A program made the translations under genes and the position numbers. From positions 1 through 35,534 of the forward strand of contig CAZTLI010000003.1 in NCBI GenBank assembly GCA_964614375.1: a DNA stretch of 35,534 bases. Reading direction: 5' to 3'. Below, piece by piece: positions 22,048 through 31,700 of the stretch. Source of the stretch: CAZTLI01 sp964614375. Lineage in GTDB: Bacteria; Chloroflexota; Anaerolineae; Aggregatilineales; Phototrophicaceae. Position 1 is the first letter of the stretch; every line of letters starts with the position of its first letter. Below the pieces are notes generated by a model. The model was given only the letters and a program-made list of their open reading frames with translations. It had not been told where the DNA came from and made no database searches.

Positions 22048-23538
22048 TCAGCGACGGGCCGGACGTGTCGGATAGGGTGTCGTCTTTCGGGATAAGTGAC
22101 GGGCGCGCTGCAAGGCCGCCCATTTCAAGCGCAAGCGGTCAAATAAGCTGCGGCTGGCAAATCCACCAAATGCCAGTGTATACAGGATGAAATAGGGCAA
22201 CAGCGCCGGACTGCGATCCAGCGCCAAAAACACACCACACAACGCATACACTGCCAGCAAAGCTTCAATCAACAGCGTCCAATCGGCACGGAGGGCATAA
22301 CCGCTGAACTGCCAATCGCCCATGAATTTCGGTGTGCGGCGGAATTCGCCTTTTTGACCACTGAATGCCCGCAAGACGGCGCGCGTATTGTTCCAGGAAA
22401 TGCCTGTGCCCATCGCCATCAGCACCGGGAAAGCCAGCAATCGCCGTTTCCAGTCGCTATAGAGGTTATGTTGGGCCACGGCGATGAGCAGCGGCGGCGC
22501 GAGTCCGACCAATCCCAACGGCGCAAGCGGCAGTCTATCGAGCGCATCTAAACCCATCAACAGCGGCGTCAGGATGAACATCAGCAGCATGACCGGATGC
22601 GGTAGATACTGCATGAGGTGCTGCATCGCCATTAAGCGTTGCGACAGGGTTAATTGACCGCGCCATACGGGACGGAACAAGCGCAGCAAACATTGTGTAT
22701 TGCCCTGTGCCCAGCGCGCTTGCTGCTGTTTATAGGCTTCAAGCTGCGGCGGCAGTTCACCGGGCACGACGACCTCCGGCAAAAATAGATAACGCCAACC
22801 CGCTAACTGCGCCCGATAGCTCAAATCGAGGTCTTCGGTCAGCGTATCATCTGTCCAACCACCCGCAGCGGCGATACACTCCGGTCGCCACAGACCGCCC
22901 GTGCCATTGAACGTCAGCAATAATCCAGCGCGATTGCGCGCCGTTTGTTCAATCAGAAAGTGGGCATCGACAGACAGTGTTTGTGCCAGGGTCAGCCAGT
23001 TGGCATCGGCATTAAGATGTCCCCAACGGGTTTGCACGATACCGAGTTTTTCATCCGCGCAGAAATGGGGCACAGTCTGGCGCAGGAAAGCCTTCGGCGG
23101 CACAAAATCGGCATCAAACAGCGCCACAAGGTCAGCCTCAACCAGCGATAAACCATAATCCAGCGCGCCCGCTTTATAGCCGATGCGGTCACCGCGCCGG
23201 ACATGCCGCACATCCATCCCCTGGCGCTGCCAGTGGCGCACGCGATTCGCCACCAGGGCCGAGGTATCATCGGTGGAATCGTCCAGTAGCTGTATGATGA
23301 GCTTATCGGGCGGATACTCCAGCGCCGCCACCGAATCGAGCAGGCGACGGGCGACGTGGCGTTCGTTATACAGCGGAAGCTGCACCAGCACCACAGGCCA
23401 ATGTTCAACCGTTGGCAGCGGCGTCGGGCGCGGGCGATGCCAGATATAAAGCACCAGCAGCACCAGTTGTCCCGCAGTATACAGGGTGATGAATATCGCG
23501 CAGGTGAGGTAGATGAGTGTCAGGAATGTAATCGGCAT
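22048..23538 (-). CDS. Processive family-2 glycosyltransferase (cellulose/mannan-synthase-like)
   Basis: A 496-aa integral membrane GT2. One N-terminal membrane helix (about residues 6-32) is followed by the cytoplasmic GT-A domain: P-L-Y-N-E-R near 56, D-D-S near 86-88, the metal-binding D-A-D at 142-144, T-E-D at 234-236 (catalytic base) and Q-Q-A-R-W at 272-276, i.e. the D,D,D,QxxRW signature of processive beta-glycan synthases. Several C-terminal helices (about residues 300-470) form the translocation channel. It most resembles CslA-type/CESA-like bacterial enzymes that use UDP-Glc or GDP-Man; there is no PilZ domain and no BcsB-like partner. No ribosome-binding site is evident before the ATG at 23538. 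Confidence 0.92.
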   Translation of the reverse strand: MPITFLTLIYLTCAIFITLYTAGQLVLLVLYIWHRPRPTPLPTVEHWPVVLVQLPLYNERHVARRLLDSVAALEYPPDKLIIQLLDDSTDDTSALVANRVRHWQRQGMDVRHVRRGDRIGYKAGALDYGLSLVEADLVALFDADFVPPKAFLRQTVPHFCADEKLGIVQTRWGHLNADANWLTLAQTLSVDAHFLIEQTARNRAGLLLTFNGTGGLWRPECIAAAGGWTDDTLTEDLDLSYRAQLAGWRYLFLPEVVVPGELPPQLEAYKQQQARWAQGNTQCLLRLFRPVWRGQLTLSQRLMAMQHLMQYLPHPVMLLMFILTPLLMGLDALDRLPLAPLGLVGLAPPLLIAVAQHNLYSDWKRRLLAFPVLMAMGTGISWNNTRAVLRAFSGQKGEFRRTPKFMGDWQFSGYALRADWTLLIEALLAVYALCGVFLALDRSPALLPYFILYTLAFGGFASRSLFDRLRLKWAALQRARHLSRKTTPYPTRPARR

Positions 23539-23946
23539 TCGGCGAAGTCTAGCATAAATGACCCGCCTGACAAGGGGCGTGTGGTGGATGTCTGGTCTTT
23601 TTTGTCACCAGCGACTGATGCGTGACGCATGTAGTCATCTGGCTGCTATACAGACACGTTCACTGATGGTCTGTAACAAAATCATCCGGTAACACCGTCT
23701 TTTGCGGACACGTATCTATTCACGTATCCATACGCCTGTTCAACCCCCTCCGTCACGCTGCGCGTGCCACCTCCCCCGTATACAGGGCAGGCTTTTGTGG
23801 GTCGCTACAATCCACTAATCGTAAGCTAAGTCCCCTGCTTGAATTCGCAGAGGGGTTGAGGGCTAGAGATTACCTGTTTAATTTGTTGAAGAGCAGCAGA
23901 TGACGGGGTTTTCGGGCAGCCGCAATTTTAACGTGTGGCGCATGAT
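23539..23946. other. 408-nt intergenic region with palindromes and repeats
   Basis: No gene. It contains a near-perfect palindrome centred at 23624 (core ATGCGTGACGCAT, 23618-23630, extended by GACT/AGTC to 23613-23635) about 80 nt upstream of the glycosyltransferase start. It also holds a C-rich run around 23750-23780 of a kind often scattered in genomes, an imperfect hairpin (CCCCTGC/GCAGAGGGG, about 23832-23857) and the dispersed repeat copy at 23897-23940 just past the cysH stop. Confidence 0.6.
23897..23940 (+). repeat. Dispersed 45-bp repeat, copy A
   Basis: A 44-nt sequence beginning CAGATGACG and ending TTTTAACGTGTGGCG. It matches 35378-35422 except for a few positions and one base gap. 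It contains a CCGCA-A/GTGTGG hairpin-like core. It sits directly after the cysH stop codon. Confidence 0.75.
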
Positions 23947-24681
23947 TTATCCCCCAACTATCTCGCCGACCATACTCGCGGCGGGCTGGTCGGTATGGAT
24001 GCCGCATTCGGATTTGGGTTTGCCGTCCCAGCGCCCGGCGCGCAGGTCTTCGCCGGGTTGGATGGCGCGGGTGCAGTGCGTACAGCCGACACTCGGATAG
24101 CCTTTATCGTGCAGCGTGTTATAGGGCAGATTGTGGGCGCGGATATATTCCCAGATTTGGGTTTCGTCCCAATCGGCGACCGGCGCGAATTTGACCATTT
24201 CGTGCCGTTTATCCCAGCGGACAAAGGGCGTATTGGCGCGATAACGGGTCTGGTCGCGCCGGATACCCGAAATCCATGCGGTACAGGGCGCGAGGGCATC
24301 TGCCAGCGGCACGACCTTTCGCACGAAACAGCACGTATCCGGGTCGCTGTCCCACAGATTCGCCCCAAACTGCCGCACCTGTTCGTCGGGTGTGATTGCA
24401 CTCCGCTGCACATCCAGCCGCATCGATGGATAACGCGCGAGCGTCGCATCCATCAATGCGTGGGTTTCGGGGAATAGAAATCCCGTATCCACTGTGATGA
24501 CGCGCAGGTCGGATTTGAGGCGCAGCAGATGATCGAGGAGCACCATCCCACTGGGGCCAAATGATGTGACAAACGCCAACCCATCGCCATAAGTCTCCAA
24601 ACCCCATTGCAGACGCCGATGCAGGTCATAATCTTCGAGTGTCTGGTTGATAGCGGCGTAGGTCGAGTCAGCGTGGTGCAT
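23947..24681 (-). CDS. cysH: Phosphoadenosine/adenosine phosphosulfate reductase, 4Fe-4S type
   Basis: 244 aa. It reduces activated sulfate to sulfite with thioredoxin in assimilation. The N-terminal PP-loop-like region V-T-S-F-G-P-S-G (about 38-45) and V-D-T-G-F-L-F-P-E-T (64-73) bind the nucleotide. Cys117-Cys118 and Cys200-x-x-Cys203 form the CC...CxxC set for a 4Fe-4S cluster, which marks the APS-reducing (plant/Pseudomonas-like) class rather than cluster-free PAPS reductase. The C-terminal E-C-G-I-H (225-229) carries the catalytic Cys. A promoter is visible upstream (24718-24747). No other sulfate-assimilation gene is in the window. Confidence 0.95.
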   Translation of the reverse strand: MHHADSTYAAINQTLEDYDLHRRLQWGLETYGDGLAFVTSFGPSGMVLLDHLLRLKSDLRVITVDTGFLFPETHALMDATLARYPSMRLDVQRSAITPDEQVRQFGANLWDSDPDTCCFVRKVVPLADALAPCTAWISGIRRDQTRYRANTPFVRWDKRHEMVKFAPVADWDETQIWEYIRAHNLPYNTLHDKGYPSVGCTHCTRAIQPGEDLRAGRWDGKPKSECGIHTDQPAASMVGEIVGG

Positions 24682-24717
24682 GGAAGGGGTGTCCTGTAGC
24701 GTGTGGTCTAATCAATA

Positions 24718-24747
24718 ATACTACTGTACGCCACCTTGCCTTGTCAA
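24718..24747 (-). promoter_or_regulatory. Probable cysH promoter
   Basis: Minus strand TTGACA (24747-24742), an 18-nt spacer, and TAGTAT (24723-24718). The predicted start gives about a 30-nt leader to the ATG at 24681. The -35 is consensus; the -10 matches 4 of 6. Confidence 0.6.
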
Positions 24748-24879
24748 AACATTAAGGAAGATTTAAAGTGGCTTACGTTTCGGACTGAACAGGCGAATAA
24801 TTGCGTGTTGGCAAAAATGGTGTTCCCCGATTATTTTCTTAACCACAGAGGCCCCTTGTCTACAGCAGCATGATTGTCA

Positions 24880-27800
24880 TTAAATATCATCATGCAATAC
24901 CTCCACGACGACCTGTTCCAGCGACTGCTGTTTACCGCGTTCAACGGCTGCGGCATAGGCAGCGGGCTGCATTTTCGCTTCGAGTTGTTTCAGACGGCGT
25001 TTCACTGATTGAATCGCGATTGAATACATGGCGGCGGGATTGTGCGTATTGACGCTGGTGATGATTTCGACAGCGCGTTCGGCGCGTCCCTGTAAAGCGA
25101 AGAGATGGGCTGTGCCCAGTAATGGCAGCGATGCAATCAGAGGCCGATTGTCTGATTGTGACATTTCCAGCGATTGGCGGAAGCACGAGGCCGCCCGGTC
25201 AAATTCATCGCGCGAGATATGGACAAACCCCTGAATATTGTGCGCCATCAAGTGACCAATCGGCGCATCATAGGTCTCCGCCATGTCAAACAGGCGCGTG
25301 GCAGCGGCTTCGGCGGCTTGATACTCCTCGCGTTCGAGATAAATCGCGCCCCGCATCGCCACAATCTGGAACAGGCCAAAAATCGCATTAATGGCTTCCA
25401 CAATGTCGAGGGCTTGCTGGGAATACGCCAGCGCGAGGTCTAACTCACTGGTGGCGACTTTCGCCCACGCCAGTGCAATCAGCGCATAGGCTTCGCCCTG
25501 TGGGTCGCCGATTTCGCGCCGTAATTCCAGCGCCTGTGCATACAGCCGCTCCGCCTCGTCCAATTGACCTTTTGCGCCCGCCACATCGCCTAAATCGGTG
25601 AGCGAATCGGCTATTGTGCGTTTATCGCCCATGCTCTGGCGCAGCGCGAGGCTTTCCTGATAGTAGCGCTGTGCTTCGTCATTATCGCCTTTGAGCAGCG
25701 CGATATTGCCCAGGGCGCTCAACGAATGCCCCGTACCCCAGCGATCACCGATGTCACGATTGAGGCGGTAACTCTGGCGGTATTTTTCTTCGGCCTCGTT
25801 AATTCTGCCTTCGCCGAACAGGACGCCACCCAGATTATTGAGCGAGAAGGCCATACCGCGCTGATGTTCGATTGCTTTGAATCGGGAATAAGCGTCTTCA
25901 AAACATTGTTGCGCCCGCTGATGCTGCCCCATCGCGCGCAGGATTTCGCCCATATTGTTGTTATAGTAGGCCAATCCCACACCGGACATATTGACAAATG
26001 TGCTGCCATCGAGCAGGGTTTCGTAGTGCTGTTTAGCCTGCTCCAATTCGCCGCGCAGATAATGGACATACCCCAGATTACCCACCGCAATCGCCCGTAA
26101 CGCCGGGTTAGGTATCGCCTGCGACAAATCACAGGCGGCCTTGCCATAATCCACCGAGGCGTCATATTCCCCCGTCATCATGCACACATAACACAGATTA
26201 TTGAGGCCATAGACTTCGGCTTCGGTATCGTCATAGTGACGCAACTGCCCCAGAATCGTTTCCATCGTCTGGCGTTGATTGTCGTAGATGCCGATGCGGA
26301 TGTTCAACCCGACCACCATCGAACGCAAGCGCAGCGCCATCAAATCGTCGTTTTTCACGCCGTGTTTGTGGAGCGCCGCGAGCAACTGCTCAAACAGTTT
26401 GACACCATTGCGGGGCGTGCTGGTGAATTCGTAATACCACAACAAAGGCCAGCGCACCCGATCAACCGCTTCGGGCTTGTTGGATGCGATGGACTCGAAC
26501 AGCGCCGCGCGGATATTTTCCAGTTCGCCTGTTAATTCGTCGGTCCGGCGCTTTTGCTGTTCGGCCTGCATCTCTTCTTCACGCATGGTCACGTATGCGA
26601 TATAGAATTCGGCGTGTTTGGCTTTGACTGCTGCCGCAACAGCGGGAGTCGCGTCGAGGGCTTCGGCGGCGAACTGCTGAATCTGGATGTGCAGTTCATA
26701 CCGACCATCGGGGGCGCGCCGCAGCAGCGATTTATTGACCAGCGCCGTCAACGTCCGCAGCGCCGCCCCGGTCACTGCCATCGCCGCCTCGCGTGAGAAC
26801 CCGCCCCGGAACACCGCCAACTGTGCCAGTACCTCGCGTTCATCTTGCGCCAGGAGATTCCATGAATATTCAAAGACCGCGCGCAAGCTGCGATGACGTT
26901 CGGGCACATCCTGTAAATCGGTCTCTAAAAAGTCGAAACTTTTTTCGATTTCACTCACAATTTCGGACGGCGACAACACCTCTAACCACGCCGCCGCCAG
27001 TTCAATCCCCAGCGGCATCCCCTGTACCAGGCGCGTGATGCGGGCGACACAGGGGGCAGTGTCTTTGTTAATCTCAAAATCGGGCTGCACCCGCCGCGCG
27101 CTCTGCATAAACAGGCGGACGGCGCTGAATTCGTTGAGTTCTTCGGGCGTCTCCCAATCGGGGAAGGTCATCCCCGGCACATCATAAACGCGCTCGCCCT
27201 GCAAGCGCAGTCGTTCGCGCGAGGTCGTGATGATTTGTACGTCCGGCGCGGCGCGCAGGATGTCCCCAACGATACTCGCGCCACTGATGAGATGCTCGAA
27301 ATTATCCAGAATCAGCAGCATCTGTTTTTCGCGCAGATAGTCGAGCAGCTGATCCTTTGGTTCGGCCTGACCGCCAAATTCAAATTCGATATTGGAGGCG
27401 ATTTCGGGCACAATTTGTCCCGTTTCGCTCAAGGGCGCGAGGGGGACGAAGAAAACGCCGTGTTCAAACTGGTTCAATGCCTGCTGACCGACCTCAATGC
27501 CCAGGCGGGTTTTGCCCATGCCACCGGGCGCAATCAAGGTGATGAGGCGCTGGTCGGGCGAATGGAGCAAATCGGCGATTTCCGCCAGCTCCACATCGCG
27601 TCCGACGAAGGGCGTGGTTTGTGCGGGCAGGTTATGATGATGCCGTTTCATCACTTCAGACGTTCGCGCGGCAGGCGGCGTATCAAAGCGGGTAGACAGG
27701 GGCATACGCGGCGCAACGACACGGGCATCACCCCGAATCACCGCTTCCAGTTCCGCGCCAACCAGTCGCACACTCGGTATACGCTGATTCGGGTCTTTTT

Positions 27801-28551
27801 CCAGCATCCGGTGGACTAAATCGACCAGCCCGATGGGAATATCGGGGCGCATCGTCTCCAGATTAGGAATCGGCGCGGTCAGAATTGACGTAATCAGTGT
27901 GGATATGTGCGTATCTTCAAAGGGCAGTTTGCCGATGAGCATTTCATACAACAGAATACCAAACGCCCAGATGTCGGTGCGTGCATTAGCGACGCCACCT
28001 TCAAAGGCTTCAGGCGCGAGATAGGCCAGCGTGCCGACGACAGCATTATCCTGGGTCACACGCGGGGCGCTGCCGACATGCGCCACACCAAAATCGGTCA
28101 AGCGGGGTGTGCCATCTTCCGCCAGCAGCACATTGGCGGGTTTAATATCGCGGTGGATGATGTTCAGGCGATGGGCGCGGGTGAGGGCATCGGCGAGGTC
28201 AAGCGCCACATATAACGCCCGCTGCACCGAAAAATGATCGTCCGTATCGAGAACATCCCGCAGCGACCCGCCCGGCACATATTCCATAATGAGATAGTGG
28301 TCTTCGCCTTCGGTCACGGTATCCAGCATTTTGACGATGTTGGGATGATTCAATACGCGCAGGGCTTCGCCTTCCTGTTCAAAGCGGCGCAGCATATCGG
28401 GATTATCGGCGACGACCTCGCGCTTGAGATATTTAATGGCGACGGGGGCATCGGTCTGGATGTCTGTGCCTTGAAAGACCGACCCCATCCCTCCCTGACC
28501 GATCAGTTTGCCGACCTTATAACGATTGGCGAGTGGTGTGGTATTGAACAT
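24880..28551 (-). CDS. Ser/Thr protein kinase fused to STAND ATPase and TPR repeats
   Basis: 1223 aa, three parts. (1) Hanks-type kinase, residues 10-275: G-Q-G-G-M-G-S-V (18-25), V-A-I-K (Lys40), H-R-D-I-K-P-A-N (His133-Arg134-Asp135), D-F-G (153-155), A-P-E (179-181); all catalytic residues intact. (2) STAND/NB-ARC-like ATPase, about 315-640: P-loop A-P-G-G-M-G-K-T (341-348), Walker B L-L-I-L-D-N-F-E-H (412-420), T-S-R-E sensor; MalT/AfsR-like. (3) TPR array, about 790-1190, several A-L-x-x-x-Y-x-Q/A-L units. There is no DNA-binding domain and no membrane helix, so it is a soluble signalling hub. Many Chloroflexota carry such kinases. The decayed kinase at 21061 is a relative. The next gene is divergent, 227 nt away. 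Confidence 0.95.
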   Translation of the reverse strand: MFNTTPLANRYKVGKLIGQGGMGSVFQGTDIQTDAPVAIKYLKREVVADNPDMLRRFEQEGEALRVLNHPNIVKMLDTVTEGEDHYLIMEYVPGGSLRDVLDTDDHFSVQRALYVALDLADALTRAHRLNIIHRDIKPANVLLAEDGTPRLTDFGVAHVGSAPRVTQDNAVVGTLAYLAPEAFEGGVANARTDIWAFGILLYEMLIGKLPFEDTHISTLITSILTAPIPNLETMRPDIPIGLVDLVHRMLEKDPNQRIPSVRLVGAELEAVIRGDARVVAPRMPLSTRFDTPPAARTSEVMKRHHHNLPAQTTPFVGRDVELAEIADLLHSPDQRLITLIAPGGMGKTRLGIEVGQQALNQFEHGVFFVPLAPLSETGQIVPEIASNIEFEFGGQAEPKDQLLDYLREKQMLLILDNFEHLISGASIVGDILRAAPDVQIITTSRERLRLQGERVYDVPGMTFPDWETPEELNEFSAVRLFMQSARRVQPDFEINKDTAPCVARITRLVQGMPLGIELAAAWLEVLSPSEIVSEIEKSFDFLETDLQDVPERHRSLRAVFEYSWNLLAQDEREVLAQLAVFRGGFSREAAMAVTGAALRTLTALVNKSLLRRAPDGRYELHIQIQQFAAEALDATPAVAAAVKAKHAEFYIAYVTMREEEMQAEQQKRRTDELTGELENIRAALFESIASNKPEAVDRVRWPLLWYYEFTSTPRNGVKLFEQLLAALHKHGVKNDDLMALRLRSMVVGLNIRIGIYDNQRQTMETILGQLRHYDDTEAEVYGLNNLCYVCMMTGEYDASVDYGKAACDLSQAIPNPALRAIAVGNLGYVHYLRGELEQAKQHYETLLDGSTFVNMSGVGLAYYNNNMGEILRAMGQHQRAQQCFEDAYSRFKAIEHQRGMAFSLNNLGGVLFGEGRINEAEEKYRQSYRLNRDIGDRWGTGHSLSALGNIALLKGDNDEAQRYYQESLALRQSMGDKRTIADSLTDLGDVAGAKGQLDEAERLYAQALELRREIGDPQGEAYALIALAWAKVATSELDLALAYSQQALDIVEAINAIFGLFQIVAMRGAIYLEREEYQAAEAAATRLFDMAETYDAPIGHLMAHNIQGFVHISRDEFDRAASCFRQSLEMSQSDNRPLIASLPLLGTAHLFALQGRAERAVEIITSVNTHNPAAMYSIAIQSVKRRLKQLEAKMQPAAYAAAVERGKQQSLEQVVVEVLHDDI

Positions 28552-28778
28552 TGGTTATCGTTCCATGTGTGTTAGGCGCGTGGTTGGCATGGTATATGGA
28601 CGCAGTTGGATAGCTTACTTTACTCTATCGTGCATTTGAAAATCATAAACGTTTGCTGAACGCCTTTGCCATGTGTCGTCTGTAATCGGCCCATTGACCT
28701 TACGACTGCCTTAATTTCGTCACCGCCCATTTTATGCTATCGTTAAAATCAACCATAGTTAATGAATTGTAACACCAG

Positions 28779-31700
28779 ATGGGTAGATTAATGGTCAACA
28801 CGCAAGTAGAAACATTACAGGCTGAACTCGCCGCCCTCAAACAGCACATAAAAACGGTCGAAACCCAACTTGCTGCACAAGAGCAAGAGGCGCTGCGCTT
28901 TCGGGCATTGTTTGAGCAATCGAACGATGCTATTTTTTTGTTGGATTTGGACGGCGTGCATTTTGCCTGTAACCATCGCGCCGCCGACATGCTCGGTTAT
29001 GCTTCGCCCGACGACCTCATCGGCATGTCCTTCCGCGCTGTGGTACATCCCGACGCACACGCCGACAGCGAGACAAAATTACAACAGATGATCGACGGCA
29101 TCAAAATCCCGCCCTATGAGCGTATGTTCCGCACCAGAGACGGCGAACTGCTGCCCGTTGAAGTCAACGTTGAACTCATCCGTGATGCGGACGGCAAGGT
29201 GGCGTATATCCAGAGCATTGTCCGCGACATCAGCGAACGCAAACGGGCTGACCACGCCCTGCGCGCCAGCGAACAACGCTATCGGCAGATGTTCGAGCGT
29301 AATGAAGCGGTCAAATTGTTGATTAATCCCGACACAGGCGCGCTGGTCGATGTGAACCCGGCGGCGGTGCGCTTTTATGGCTATGACCGCGACACCCTGC
29401 GGCAGATGAAAATTACCGACCTCAACATCCTGCCACCGGAACAGGTCGCCGATGAAATGCGACACGCCCGCACACAGGAGCGCAACTTCTTCCGCTTCAA
29501 ACATCGCCTCGCCAGCGGCGACATCCGCGATGTCGAAGTCACATCCTGCCCCATTGACGGGGAAGACGGCGTGCTGCTCTATTCGATCATCACCGATGTT
29601 ACAGACCGCAATCAGGCGCTGAGCCTGCTGCAAGCCAGCGAACTGCGTTATCGACAATTATTTGAAGATGTGCCCGTGGCCCTGTGGGAAGAAGACTTCA
29701 GCGCGGTGAAAACGATAATTGACCGCCTGCGTGCGGCGGGTGTGACCGATTTCGACGCCTATTTCGCCGCCCATCCCGATGTGCTGGACGACTGCGCCCG
29801 TAATGTCGTCATCCTGAACGTCAATCGGGCCGCGCTGGATATGTTCGGCGAACCTGATAAACAGCTTGTCATCGGCAAAACCCTGCACGATACCATGGCA
29901 GAGGTCGGTTATGGGGCCTTTAAGATAGAGCTGCTGGACATCATCAGCGGCGAACCCAAAACGCAAATCGAAACGCCCTTTAGCACGGCCTCTACCCTGC
30001 ACGGTCATGCCAGTCTCGGCTGGACAATCGCCCCCGGCAGCGAAGACACCTGGGACCGGGTGCTGGTCTCGATTACCGACATTACCGACCTCAAACGCAC
30101 ACAGGATGCCCTGCGCCAGAGCGAAACCCGTTTTCGTGAGTTATTTGAACATGTCCCCGTCGCGCTGTGGGAAGAAGATTTCAGCGGCGCAAAGGTCATT
30201 TTAGATGGATTGAAAGCCCGGGGAATCGAAGATTTTGATACATACTTCGACACGCACCCGGATGTTTTAAGAAATTGTGCCCGTCAAGTCCGTGTGCTGG
30301 ATGTGAATCACGCGGCGCTGAATTTGTATGGCGTAGGGGGCAAGGCGGGTGTGGTCGGCACGACCTTATTTGATACGATGTCCGACGATGGGTATGACCC
30401 CTTCAAACAGGAACTCATCGCGCTGCTGAACAATGAAATGACGATGCGGTTGGAAACCACGGTGCGAACGGTAGATGACGAAATCGGCTATGCCAGTCTG
30501 GGCTGGTCAATCGCCCCCGGCAGCGAAGACACCTGGGATCGGGTGCTGGTCTCGATTACCGACATTACCGACCTCAAACGCACACAGGACGCCCTGCGCC
30601 AGAGCGAAACCCGCTTCCGCCAGTTGTTTGAAGATGTGCCTGTCGCCGTCTGGCAAGAGGATTTTAGCGGCGTCAAAAGCATCGTCGATGACCTGAAAAC
30701 GCAGGGCGTGACCGACTTCGACACGTATTTTACTGACCATCCCGATGTGCTGGAAGCGTGTGCCCGGAAGATCGTTATCCGCGATGGTAATCGTGTCGCT
30801 ATGAAAATGTTTGGCACAGACGACAAAGCCGCCGTCATCGGCAAAACGTTGTATGAGACCATGGCCCACGAAGGTCTTGGCACGTTTCAACAGGAACTGG
30901 TGGACATTATAGAGGGCAAACCGTCCGTATATCTGGAAACGCCCATCCGCGATATTCGCGGTCACATCGGTTATGGCAACCTCAACTGGACGATTGCCCC
31001 CGGCAGCGAAGATACCTGGGAACGGATATTGGTGTCTATCACCGACATTACCGCCATAAAACAGGCACAGGGTGCCCTGCAAACGAGCGAAACGCGCTAT
31101 CGTGGCTTGTTTGAGAACGTGCCGATTGGCCTGTGGGAGGAAGATTTCAGCGGGGCGAAGGCCATCATCGACAACCTGAAAGCGCGGGGTGTGACCGATT
31201 TCGACAGCTATTTCGACGCGAATCCTGAGGCGCTGCGGGATTGTGCCCGCGCCATCACGATTGTGGACGTGAACCGCGCCGCCCTGCGCCAGTATCAAAC
31301 CGAAGACCGTGACGTCGTAGTCGGCATGCGTTTGATTGAAACCCTGCCAGACGAAGCCTTAGACCGCTTTAAATACGAACTGGTGGCGCTGGCGAATGAA
31401 CAAGACTATGTGCGGCTGGAACTGCCCACGGGTACAAGTTCGGGCGAAGTGCGCTATGGCCGGTTGGAACTGTCTATCGCCCCCGGCAGCGAGACGACAT
31501 GGGAGCGTATGCTGGTGTCTATTACCGACATCACCGACCTCCAGCAGATGCAGGACGCGCTGGTCGCCAGTGAAGCGCGCTACCGGATGCTGTTCCACAT
31601 CGCGCCTGTGGTGCTGTTGATTGAAGACTTTAGTTATGTCAAAACCCGTATCGACGCTTTGACTGCCGCGGGTGTGACCCATCCCCGGCAATATGTGATG

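Noticed and set aside
30507..31298. Long minus-strand frame within the PAS histidine kinase
   Set aside because: Repeats in step with the PAS modules, so it is an antisense shadow of repeated sense codons.
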